In this document: one piece after another, positions 1 through 6,189 of the stretch | How positions within the stretch are numbered: the stretch's first letter is position 1 | Layout: every line of letters begins with the position of its first letter | Assembly (NCBI GenBank): GCA_943324725.2 | Contig: CALPMR020000159.1 | Span: 1 to 7,056 of the forward strand | DNA from: Bordetella parapertussis | GTDB taxonomy: Bacteria > Cyanobacteriota > Cyanobacteriia > PCC-6307 > Cyanobiaceae | Direction: 5' to 3' | Length of the DNA stretch: 7,056 nt | Position numbers and translations under genes: made by a program | Notes under the pieces: generated by a model | Seen by the model: the letters and a program-made list of their open reading frames with translations, nothing else | Databases searched by the model: none | Told to the model about the DNA's origin: nothing

Positions 1-1
1 C

Positions 2-637
2 TGGCGCTACCTGGGCGATCGCCAGTGGGGCTGGCTGGGCACCCGCCCAGTGGCCGACATCCTGGTGCGCTTCCCACCGCTGACGGCCAGCTACGACGTG
101 CAGGGCCAGGAACGATCGCTGCTGCGGGATTTCGAGCGCCAGCTGGCGGTGATGACGGCCCGCTATCGGCTCGGTGACGGCACCGGTGCCACCTTCGTCG
201 GGCCGGCCAACAACTGTTCCCAGGATTCCAACCAGGCCCTGTTCGCCGCCATCAAGGGGCTGCAGCAGGAGCTGCGGCACCTGGATCAGCGGGCGCTGCG
301 CGCCTGGCAGCAGCAGGATCCGGCCCAGGCCCGGCGGTTGCAGCAGCTGCTGCGACTGGAGCGGGAGTTGCGCCGCGCGCTGCTGCCCTTCGCGGGCCTG
401 CGGCCGGACTGGCAGCACCAGAGTGAAGGTCTGGGGATCAGCCTGGAGGATCAGCCCCTGGACAACCTGCTGCGGGGCCTGGGCAGCTGGCGGGCCCTGC
501 TGCCCAGGCTGGCCTGCGACACCGTGATCAAGGTGTTCCTGCGGCATGGCGCCTCGGCCCTGGTGCTGCGTGCCAACCAACTGGGCGGCGAACATCCGCA
601 GATCGAACCCGTGGCCCCGCTCACCCTGGGTTGGTGA
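2..637 (+). CDS. C-terminal part of a putative CAAX/CPBP (Abi)-family protease-like protein, 5' truncated
   Basis: The reading frame is already open at base 2 and codes for WRYLGDRQWGWLGTRP before the first possible internal start (GTG at 50), so the true start lies left of the window. It ends with TGA at 635-637. Visible features are a GWLGTRPVADILVRF stretch, ARYRLGDGTGATFVGPANNC followed by SQDSNQALF, a Gln/Arg/Leu-rich helical segment (about residues 75-115 counted from the GTG), and a tail containing RHGASALVLRANQLGG and IEPVAP. From memory, GWLGTRP, ARYRxGDGTGA and CxQDSNQALY are signatures of large cyanobacterial proteins annotated as predicted CAAX/Abi-family proteases; no search was possible. 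No membrane segments or glutamate/histidine protease motifs are visible in this part, so the catalytic domain, if there is one, must be upstream or missing. It is separated from the FIST gene by 71 bases with no clear terminator, and need not belong to the signalling operon. Confidence 0.6.
   Translation, partial: WRYLGDRQWGWLGTRPVADILVRFPPLTASYDVQGQERSLLRDFERQLAVMTARYRLGDGTGATFVGPANNCSQDSNQALFAAIKGLQQELRHLDQRALRAWQQQDPAQARRLQQLLRLERELRRALLPFAGLRPDWQHQSEGLGISLEDQPLDNLLRGLGSWRALLPRLACDTVIKVFLRHGASALVLRANQLGGEHPQIEPVAPLTLGW
15..22. repeat. HIP1 palindrome GCGATCGC
   Basis: Perfect octamer inside the extended form GGCGATCGCC (14-23), within the coding sequence of the partial first gene. HIP1 is a highly over-represented palindrome in many cyanobacterial genomes. 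It supports the taxonomic guess and has no gene-specific meaning. Confidence 0.8.
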
Positions 638-708
638 GCAAAGTGCTGCCTACCATGGCCTGAAGGGCAAGCGGATCCTCCGGCCCCTGCCCAGTCGCCC
701 GATCGCCG

Positions 709-1992
709 ATGCCAGCCGATCCCCTCATCGCACCACTGGCGCCTGCAACAACTGGCGCCCTGGCCCATCAAAGCGTTGATCCCGTGGCCGGTGTAACGGC
801 CACACCAGAACTCGACTCCCTGGAGGAATCCGACTCCGAGCGCTGGATCCAGGTGGGCGGTTCGATCCTGCTCGACAGCGAGCAGGCGGTCGGCGAGGCC
901 CTGGCTCCGATTCTGGCCAGCGGTCAGCCGAAACTGGTGCTGTTGTTCTGTTCCCCCAGCCACGATCTATCCCTGGCGGCGGCTCTGGTGGCCGATCAGA
1001 TCGGTGCGGCCGGCTTGATCGGTTGCTCGACGGCAGGGGAGTTGGCGCCGGATCGCTCCAGTGGGGGAGGCATCGCGATCTGGGCTCTCGGCGGTGCTGG
1101 CTTCAGTGTCTCGACCGGCCTGGGCCAGGGCAGTGCCAGCGGCCTGCGCCAGGCAGCCAGCGATGCCGCCCATTGCCTCGATGGCCTGCAGCGCCGCGCC
1201 CATACCGTGCTGGTGTTGCTCGCCGACGGCCTCTGTGGCGACCAGATGGAGGTGGTGCGGGGGGCCTACGACGTGGCCGGCGTGGACGTGCCGCTGGTGG
1301 GGGGCTGCGCCGGCGACGACATGGCCATGCAGGCCACCCAGCAGATCTTTGGGCGCCGCGTTCACACCAACGCCGTGGTGGCGGCGGCGATCAGCTCCGA
1401 CGCACCTCTGGGGATCGGTGTCTCCCACTGCTGGGAGCCCCTGGGGGAGCCGATGCTGGTGACCAGCAGCGATGGCACCTCGGTCTCCACACTCGAGGAT
1501 CGACCAGCCCTCGACGTCTACCTCGATGCCTTTGATGCGCCCGACGAGGTGCGAAGCGATCCAGAACTGTTCGCCAGCTGGGCCACCACCCGCCCCCTCG
1601 GCATCCGCCGCCGCGATCGCATCGAGATCCGCTACGTCTCCGGCGCCGACTTCCAGTCCCGCAAGCTGCTGACAATCGCCGAGGTGCCTCAGGGGGGCCT
1701 GGCCTTTCTGATGCAGGGCGATGAGCACTCGGTGCTGGAGGCCACCCACATGGCCTGTCAGATGGCCTGCGAAGGCCTGCAAGGCGCCCCCTTGAAGGGC
1801 ATGTTGTTGTTCGACTGCGTGGCACGACGCTCCGTGCTCCGGGACGAGCGCATCTCGGAGGAGATCAAACGCATCAACGCCGTGCGCGGCGATCTGCCGG
1901 TCGGCGGCTTCTACACCTACGGCGAAATCGCCCGCACCAAGGGAGCCGGCGGCTTCCACAACCAGACCCTGGTGGCCCTGGCCCTGGCATGA
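709..1992 (+). CDS. FIST domain sensory protein (FIST_N + FIST_C)
   Basis: A 427-residue protein with the two-part FIST fold, a putative small-ligand sensor module found with signalling proteins in bacteria. FIST_N covers about residues 74-265: VLLFCSPSHDL (77-87), LIGCSTAGE (103-111), ADGLCGDQ (172-179) and VGGCAGDD (197-204). FIST_C covers about 266-410: ALDVYLDAF (267-275), FLMQGDEHSVLEA (333-345), FDCVARR (368-374) and GFYTYGEIAR (400-409). There is no membrane segment or output domain, so it is probably cytosolic and acts through a partner. The partner is likely the GAF-GGDEF-EAL protein encoded next, whose ATG overlaps this stop as ATGA (1989-1992). ATG 709 is the most upstream start after an in-frame stop at 661-663, but no Shine-Dalgarno precedes it and residues 1-45 are low-complexity. 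GTG at 784 is an alternative. The ligand is unknown. Family call firm; start uncertain. Confidence 0.92.
   Translation: MPADPLIAPLAPATTGALAHQSVDPVAGVTATPELDSLEESDSERWIQVGGSILLDSEQAVGEALAPILASGQPKLVLLFCSPSHDLSLAAALVADQIGAAGLIGCSTAGELAPDRSSGGGIAIWALGGAGFSVSTGLGQGSASGLRQAASDAAHCLDGLQRRAHTVLVLLADGLCGDQMEVVRGAYDVAGVDVPLVGGCAGDDMAMQATQQIFGRRVHTNAVVAAAISSDAPLGIGVSHCWEPLGEPMLVTSSDGTSVSTLEDRPALDVYLDAFDAPDEVRSDPELFASWATTRPLGIRRRDRIEIRYVSGADFQSRKLLTIAEVPQGGLAFLMQGDEHSVLEATHMACQMACEGLQGAPLKGMLLFDCVARRSVLRDERISEEIKRINAVRGDLPVGGFYTYGEIARTKGAGGFHNQTLVALALA
1613..1620. repeat. HIP1 palindrome GCGATCGC
   Basis: Second perfect HIP1 octamer, inside the FIST coding sequence. Several near copies with one mismatch also occur in the window (for example around 110, 3391, 4538, 5877 and 6662). 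Confidence 0.8.
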
Positions 1993-3713
1993 GCGAGGTT
2001 CCCTGGTCGTTGCACCTGCTCTCGGAAGTGCTCGCCGCCTTCTCGGTGGACGATCCCCATGCCCTGCGCAACGTGATCAATCGCGTCGCCGAGGCGGTGG
2101 ATGCGGAAGTGGTGGCGATCCTCCGGGAGGGCAAGATCAGCCACTGCATCGGGCTCAGTGCCACCGAGCAGCCGTTGCTGATCGCCCATGCCCTGGACCA
2201 TCCCGCCAGCCTCCGGCTGAGATCAGGCCTTCTATACACCTACTGGGCCCCCATGGGCGAAGGAGCTCTGCTGGTGGTGGGCCGCCTCAGGGAGCCCTTC
2301 AACCTCGAGGAACGCTCCCTGCTGCGGGCGATGGGACGCAGCATCCAGCTCAGTGCCCAGGTGCTGCAAGCCCTGACCGCCGAGCGCGAGGCCAAGGATG
2401 CCGCCCTGCTCCAGGCCACCCACGATGCGATGACCGGTCGGCCCAGCCGCTCCTTGGTGCTGGATCGACTGGAGGCCATCCTTTCCAGGTCCAACCCCGG
2501 CGATCGGGTGGCGACGGTGCTGTTCGTCGACATTGACCGCTTCAAACAGATCAACGATGTCCATGGTCATGCCTCCGGTGACCAGTTCCTGATCGCCGTG
2601 GCCAATGTGCTGCGCCGAGTCGTGCGCAGTGGCGACCTGGTCGGTCGGCTGTCCGGCGATGAATTCGTCGTCATCACCAGCACCGCCATGCATCAGGACG
2701 CCGAGGCCCTGGCGGCCCGCATCATCGAACAGGTCAGCCGGCCCCTGCTGCTGGCCGGCAAGCTGGTCAGCCATTCGCCGTCCATCGGCATCGCCTTTGC
2801 ACTGGCTGGTGACACCGCCGAGACCGTGATCGAAAACGCCGACATGGCGATGTATCGCGCCAAGGATCGAGGCCGCGGTTGCTACGCCTGTTACGACCCG
2901 ATGATGCGGCTGGACGCCCAGCACCGGGCCGCGATTGAGGCCGATCTGCGCCGCGGCGTCAGGCAGGGTGAGATCAGGCCCTATCTCCAGCCGATCGTCA
3001 CGCTGCCGGATCGACGCCTGATCGGCTTCGAAGCTCTGGCGCGCTGGCAACATCCGCTGCGCGGACTGCTGGCCCCGAGTGAGTTCATCGGCGTGGCGGA
3101 GGATACCGGCCTGATCATCGAAATTGACACCCTGATCCTCAAGGAAGCGTGCGCCATCATCGGTGGTTGGCGCCTACACCACCCCGAGCAACACCTGCAG
3201 TTGTCCGTGAATGTTTCGGGGCGAACCTTTGCCGATCCCTCTCTGCCCGATCATGTGGCACGGGCCCTGCAGTCCTCCGGCATGGAGGCCGACAGCCTTT
3301 ACATCGAAATCACGGAAACGATGTTGGTGGAGGACATCGAAGCCACCATCCAGGTGGTGGAACGACTCAAACAGCTCGGGGTGCGACTGGCGATCGATGA
3401 CTTCGGTACCGGGTACTCATCGTTGCTCTATCTCAAACGCTTTCCCGTGGGCATTCTCAAAATCGATCGCTCCTTCATCGACGGGCTGGGGGTGGATCGC
3501 GAAGACGAAGTGATCGTCAAGGCAGTGATCGGCGTGGCCCGGGCCCTTGACATCGACCTGGTGGCGGAAGGGGTGGAAACCGAGCGTCAGCTGGAGATGC
3601 TGGTGGAGCTGGGTTGCGATTGTGTGCAGGGCTACCTGTTTGGCAGGCCCTGCGATGCCGAAGCTGCTGAAGCGCTGCTGAACCGCCAGGCAACATTGGC
3701 CAAGGCGGGCTGA
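1989..3713 (+). CDS. GAF-like/GGDEF/EAL cyclic-di-GMP protein, probable phosphodiesterase
   Basis: 574 residues. A GAF-like N-terminus spans about 8-130, a short helical linker with AEREAKDAALLQATHDA spans 131-147, GGDEF spans about 148-298 and EAL about 312-560. The EAL domain keeps the residues needed for cyclic-di-GMP hydrolysis: E348 of EAL, N408, E440 with the ExTE pattern, D470-D471 of DDFGTGYSS, K491, E527, and Q547 of QGY. The GGDEF domain is altered. The usual LTGLPNR is MTGRPSR (148-154), replacing the Asn that contacts guanine in characterised cyclases by Ser153. The signature is SGDEF (222-226), while the RxxD inhibitory site (R213-D216) is intact. I infer an active phosphodiesterase whose GGDEF has weak or no cyclase activity and may be regulatory. 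There are no membrane segments. Translation is probably coupled to the FIST gene through ATGA, so FIST and GAF may jointly control this enzyme. The stop lies three bases from the end of the opposing EAL gene. Confidence 0.95.
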   Translation: MSEVPWSLHLLSEVLAAFSVDDPHALRNVINRVAEAVDAEVVAILREGKISHCIGLSATEQPLLIAHALDHPASLRLRSGLLYTYWAPMGEGALLVVGRLREPFNLEERSLLRAMGRSIQLSAQVLQALTAEREAKDAALLQATHDAMTGRPSRSLVLDRLEAILSRSNPGDRVATVLFVDIDRFKQINDVHGHASGDQFLIAVANVLRRVVRSGDLVGRLSGDEFVVITSTAMHQDAEALAARIIEQVSRPLLLAGKLVSHSPSIGIAFALAGDTAETVIENADMAMYRAKDRGRGCYACYDPMMRLDAQHRAAIEADLRRGVRQGEIRPYLQPIVTLPDRRLIGFEALARWQHPLRGLLAPSEFIGVAEDTGLIIEIDTLILKEACAIIGGWRLHHPEQHLQLSVNVSGRTFADPSLPDHVARALQSSGMEADSLYIEITETMLVEDIEATIQVVERLKQLGVRLAIDDFGTGYSSLLYLKRFPVGILKIDRSFIDGLGVDREDEVIVKAVIGVARALDIDLVAEGVETERQLEMLVELGCDCVQGYLFGRPCDAEAAEALLNRQATLAKAG

Positions 3714-3748
3714 CCTTCAGGGCAGAACACCCGGGCGGCCGAACAGGT
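3634..3748. repeat. Imperfect inverted repeat formed by the two convergent EAL gene ends
   Basis: ACCTGTTTGGCAGGCC at 3634-3649 matches the reverse complement of 3733-3748 (ACCTGTTCGGCCGCCC) at 13 of 16 positions, with 83 bases between. Both encode the conserved YLFGRP/HLFGRP tail of the EAL domain on opposite strands, so homology explains the symmetry. A read-through transcript from either side could fold on it. No U-tract follows, so it is not a classical intrinsic terminator. Confidence 0.5.
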
Positions 3749-5546
3749 GACCCTGGCCCCGCAGACAGCCCATCGCCAGCAGGGCAAGCCGTTGGCTGTT
3801 GGTTTCAATTCCTTCTGCCACCACCTCCAGGCCGAGTTCGTGACCCAGGCGGATCATCGAGGCGATCATGCGTTCAAGTCGGCTGTCACAGCCGAGGGCT
3901 GCGGTGAACTCGCGGTCAATCTTGATGCCATCAATCGGCAACTTGGCAAGCCAGGAGAAACTGGCATAGCCGGTACCGAAATCATCAAGATGAATGCGAA
4001 CACCGTGATTGCGCAAGGTCGTCAAGGCCTGGGCGCCGAGGCTGGTCTCCTTGAGGATTCTGGTCTCGGTCAGTTCGATCACCAGCCGCTGGGGATCGAT
4101 CGCCATGGCCTCAATACGCTGTAACAGATCAGCGGCAAATCCCGCCTGTTCAAGCTGCAGCGGACTGATGTTGATCGCCAGAGTCCAGTGATCGGGGCGC
4201 AGGGGATGATGTTGCAGCTGACGCAGGGCCTCGCTGATCACCCAGCTGCCCAGTTCGAGCACCATGCCGGTGCGTTCGGCTTCAAGGATCAACTGTTCGG
4301 AGTCGATCGGCAGACCCTGTTGGGGTTGCAGCCGCACCAGGGCTTCGTGCCCCAGGATTTGCAGGCCGCCGTTGGTGGGATGGCCGTCAGGGTCGTGGCC
4401 CGGGGGAGCGCTGCCCCTGAGGCAGACAATCGGCTGATAGGCCAGGCTGAGATTGCGGTTCAGGATCGCCAGGCGCAGCTCCTGGTGCACCCTGAGGCTG
4501 GAGCGAAAGCGGGCTTCAATCAAAGCGTCATGCAGGGCGATCGATTCGCCGGGGTTGCGTTTGGCGTGATACATCGCCACATCGGCCTGCCGCAACAACT
4601 CCTCAACATCAGCCTCTGGATCGCTGGTCACCGTGATCCCCACACTCATCGAAGGCGCGAAGCCCTGGCCATGCATCCGCCAGGGGACGGAAATCCGCTG
4701 CTGCAGCATGCGGGCGATGGCGATGGCTTCGCTGTCATCGCTGATCGAACCGCTCAACACCACGAACTCATCGCCCCCCAGGCGGGAGACCGTGGCTTCA
4801 GCCGGCAGGTCCTGCTGCAGGCGCCTGCTGATCTCAATCAACAGGTCATCGCCGACCTGATGGCCGTGCATGTCATTGACGTCCTTGAAATGGTCGAGAT
4901 CGCAGAACATAACGGCGATCTGACCGCCCTGCTGCCGCAGCCGTGCCAGGGCCAGGTCAAGCCGCTCGCGCAGGCCACGGCGATTCGGAAGTCCGGTGAC
5001 CGGGCATTCGCGCACCAGATTGGCCAGGGCCAACTGTTGTCGTTGCAGCTCCTGGTTGAGACGATCGCTGTGTTGGCGCTGTTGTTCGATGCGCTCGGCC
5101 CTGGCCTGCAACTCCTGATTGGAGATACGGGTGCTGATATCACGAAAACAAAAGATCACCGGGGCGGGCTGCTCGGTTTCCACCGGTCGCCATTCGATCT
5201 CGCAGGCCTTCAGGGGCTGGCGTTGCAGCAACACGGTGGTGGACCCAGCGATCAGGGAGGCAGAAGCGAGCACCGCTTCGGCCAGCAGCAGATCGCCCTG
5301 ATGATCGCGGGGCAACAGGGGCAGGATCGGATGCCCGAGGCTGAGCATGCGCGGTTGATCGATGAAACGATCGAAGGAACGGTTGCACCACAACACCATG
5401 CCCTGGTCATCGGTAATCACCAGGGCATCACTGATGGAACTGAGGGCGGTTTCCAGGCGGCCGAGGATCCGCCTCAGCTCGAGAAGCAGCGGCTGTTCGT
5501 TGAGATCCGGGCCGCTGGAACCCATAGCCGGGACCATCGAACTCAT
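3717..5546 (-). CDS. PAS-GGDEF-EAL cyclic-di-GMP protein
   Basis: 609 residues. A PAS domain spans about 32-140 (ALVITDDQGMVLWCN at 41-55, then VIFCFRDIS at 130-138). A Gln/Arg/Glu-rich probable coiled coil spans 141-180, GGDEF about 181-335 and EAL about 350-605. The GGDEF domain looks competent: VTGLPNRRG (183-191), FCDLDHFKDVND (214-225) and GGDEF (257-261). The RxxD product-inhibition site is lost, since the corresponding residues 248-251 are PAEA. The EAL domain keeps E401, N459, E491, D521-D522, K542, E578 and Q598, although QGY is QGH. A Pro/Gly/His-rich insert (about 377-394) makes the QPIV-to-EAL distance 30 residues, against 14 in the plus-strand paralogue. Both activities are possible. 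No membrane segment is visible. ATG 5546 shares ATGA (5543-5546) with the stop of the upstream PAS gene, so translation is probably coupled. ATG at 5537 and 5525 are alternatives. Confidence 0.95.
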   Translation of the reverse strand: MSSMVPAMGSSGPDLNEQPLLLELRRILGRLETALSSISDALVITDDQGMVLWCNRSFDRFIDQPRMLSLGHPILPLLPRDHQGDLLLAEAVLASASLIAGSTTVLLQRQPLKACEIEWRPVETEQPAPVIFCFRDISTRISNQELQARAERIEQQRQHSDRLNQELQRQQLALANLVRECPVTGLPNRRGLRERLDLALARLRQQGGQIAVMFCDLDHFKDVNDMHGHQVGDDLLIEISRRLQQDLPAEATVSRLGGDEFVVLSGSISDDSEAIAIARMLQQRISVPWRMHGQGFAPSMSVGITVTSDPEADVEELLRQADVAMYHAKRNPGESIALHDALIEARFRSSLRVHQELRLAILNRNLSLAYQPIVCLRGSAPPGHDPDGHPTNGGLQILGHEALVRLQPQQGLPIDSEQLILEAERTGMVLELGSWVISEALRQLQHHPLRPDHWTLAINISPLQLEQAGFAADLLQRIEAMAIDPQRLVIELTETRILKETSLGAQALTTLRNHGVRIHLDDFGTGYASFSWLAKLPIDGIKIDREFTAALGCDSRLERMIASMIRLGHELGLEVVAEGIETNSQRLALLAMGCLRGQGHLFGRPGVLP

Positions 5547-5923
5547 GCCTCGGCCGGGGTGCCCTGGGGCAACGGGGTCAACGTGGCCCCGAACAACCAG
5601 CCTTCCTCCCGTTGCTCAGCGACGATGAAGTGCTCGGACACGATTTCGGTGCCGTCCTGGCAGATGGTTTTCAGCCGGAGCGGATGGGCCAGGATCGTGG
5701 AAATCTCGGTGGCCTGGAAGCGGGAGAATCCCAACTGGTGGGACATCCGGAATGCCTCGGGCAGGATCACACTCAGAGGTTGGCCACGGAGCTGCTCGTC
5801 GCTCCAACCATAGGCCTGCTGAAAAGGGGCATTGATGGCGAGGATGCTGCCATTGTGATCGGCCAACACAAAGGGACGATCGCTCTGTTGCAGGTCCTCA
5901 AGGCTGGGGGTGGACTGGCTCAC
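5543..5923 (-). CDS. Stand-alone PAS domain protein
   Basis: 126 residues, almost entirely one PAS domain (about 8-118): RPFVLADHNGSILAIN (16-31), a helix with FQQAYGWSDEQLRGQPL (34-50), ILPEAFRMSHQLGFSRF (53-69), the strand segment AHPLRLKTICQDGTEI (79-94), and GWLFGATLTPL (108-118). There is no output domain or membrane segment, so it presumably senses a small molecule, light or redox state and acts on a partner, most likely the PAS-GGDEF-EAL protein encoded next with a 4-base overlap. The start chosen is the third of three tandem GTG codons, 5 bases after GGGAGG. The frame is open further up to TTG 6055, but that extension is an implausible Cys/Trp/Ser-rich string overlapping a more credible small gene in another frame, so I reject it. 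GTG at 5926 or 5929 cannot be excluded. Cofactor unknown. Confidence 0.85.
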   Translation of the reverse strand: MSQSTPSLEDLQQSDRPFVLADHNGSILAINAPFQQAYGWSDEQLRGQPLSVILPEAFRMSHQLGFSRFQATEISTILAHPLRLKTICQDGTEIVSEHFIVAEQREEGWLFGATLTPLPQGTPAEA

Positions 5924-6065
5924 CACCACCTCCCAACAACTGGAGCTCCGCAAACAACTCCAACAGCCGCAGCACCATGAACTGGGCCAGGCCAAGCCCC
6001 ACCCCGTAGCACACAGCTGAAGAGGTGACCGCCCAAAGCACCAACTGGAACACAAACCCCAGCAT
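5898..6065 (-). CDS. 55-residue hydrophobic small protein, putative membrane protein
   Basis: A short gene not recognised as any known family. It starts at ATG 6065, directly after an in-frame stop (TAA GCT ATG), and ends with TGA at 5898-5900. The N-terminus MLGFVFQLVLWAVTSSAV, continuing to about residue 33 with a Gly/Leu pattern (YGVGLGLAQFMVL), looks like a membrane segment. RLLELFAELQLL (33-44) follows as a possible amphipathic helix, then GGGG and a polar tail, EPVHPQP. The same bases read in the PAS frame give an unlikely Cys/Trp-rich peptide, which favours this frame as the real one. Its last 26 bases overlap the start of the PAS gene and contain that gene's ribosome binding site, suggesting coupled translation. 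No good Shine-Dalgarno precedes its own ATG. I infer a small membrane partner or anchor for the PAS or PAS-GGDEF-EAL protein; this is untested. Confidence 0.6.
   Translation of the reverse strand: MLGFVFQLVLWAVTSSAVCYGVGLGLAQFMVLRLLELFAELQLLGGGGEPVHPQP
5929..5934 (-). promoter_or_regulatory. Shine-Dalgarno GGGAGG for the PAS gene
   Basis: On the minus strand GGGAGG precedes three consecutive in-frame GTG codons. The first overlaps the site, and the third (5923) sits 5 bases downstream, the only workable spacing. The site lies inside the upstream small gene. It decides the PAS start and argues against the long TTG-initiated version. Confidence 0.65.
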
Positions 6066-6164
6066 AGCTTAAATAGAGCTGAAGGAGTGCAACCGTCATC
6101 GCCAGAAAGAGCAGCCAGCCAGCTCAGCGATCAACCCGCAATGACTTAGTCTAGTTGATTGAAA
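6066..6164. other. Leader region of the minus-strand PAS operon, no convincing promoter
   Basis: No coding potential is evident here. Reading the minus strand, I see TTGCAC at roughly 30 bases before the small gene's ATG, but no -10 hexamer at proper spacing. TAGACT near 6150 is -10-like but lacks a -35. An inverted repeat ATCAAC (6130-6135) / GTTGAT (6154-6159) with an 18-base spacer could be an operator or chance. Transcription of the operon must start here or further right, but the site cannot be named. Confidence 0.35.
6130..6159. repeat. Short dyad ATCAAC-N18-GTTGAT upstream of the PAS operon
   Basis: Perfect 6-base inverted repeat in the locally AT-richer stretch upstream of the minus-strand operon. 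The arm spacing would suit a dimeric regulator, but six bases per arm can arise by chance. Confidence 0.25.
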
Positions 6165-6188
6165 TGCAGCCAGGCGGATTCGAACCGC
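6165..6188 (-). other. tRNA 3'-end-like fragment (T-arm plus acceptor strand)
   Basis: On the minus strand GCGG-TTCGAAT-CCGC (6174-6188) is a classic tRNA T-arm with a canonical seven-base loop. It is followed by a C and TGGCTGCA (6165-6172), which would be the acceptor 3' strand plus discriminator base. The fifth T-stem pair is broken. No matching GCAGCCA 5' acceptor strand, D-arm or anticodon arm is found in the next 100 bases, so this is not a complete tRNA gene. It could be the footprint of a tRNA 3' end, as left by integrating elements, or coincidence. The tRNA identity cannot be assigned. Confidence 0.35.
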
Positions 6189-6189
6189 G

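Noticed and set aside
451..963. 170-codon minus-strand open frame spanning the gap between the first gene and the FIST gene
   Set aside because: It overlaps two better supported plus-strand genes and its product is low-complexity with no motif.
967..1959. 330-codon minus-strand open frame opposite the FIST gene
   Set aside because: Its composition (Gly/Ala/His/Gln-rich, no motifs) is that of an antisense shadow, while the plus strand encodes both FIST domains in full.
2232..3053. 273-codon minus-strand open frame opposite the GGDEF-EAL gene
   Set aside because: Antisense shadow of conserved GGDEF and EAL coding sequence, with no motif of its own.
4188..5813. 541-codon open frame on the plus strand, opposite the PAS-GGDEF-EAL and PAS genes
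   Set aside because: The minus strand encodes proteins with complete PAS, GGDEF and EAL motifs over the same bases. The antisense product is rich in Gln, Gly, His and Ala with no recognisable motif, as expected from a GC-rich codon shadow.
5924..6055. N-terminal extension of the PAS protein from TTG 6055 to a 170-residue product
   Set aside because: The added residues are an improbable Cys/Trp/Ser-rich string, and a Shine-Dalgarno site sits just before GTG 5923. Another frame over the same bases gives a coherent hydrophobic protein.
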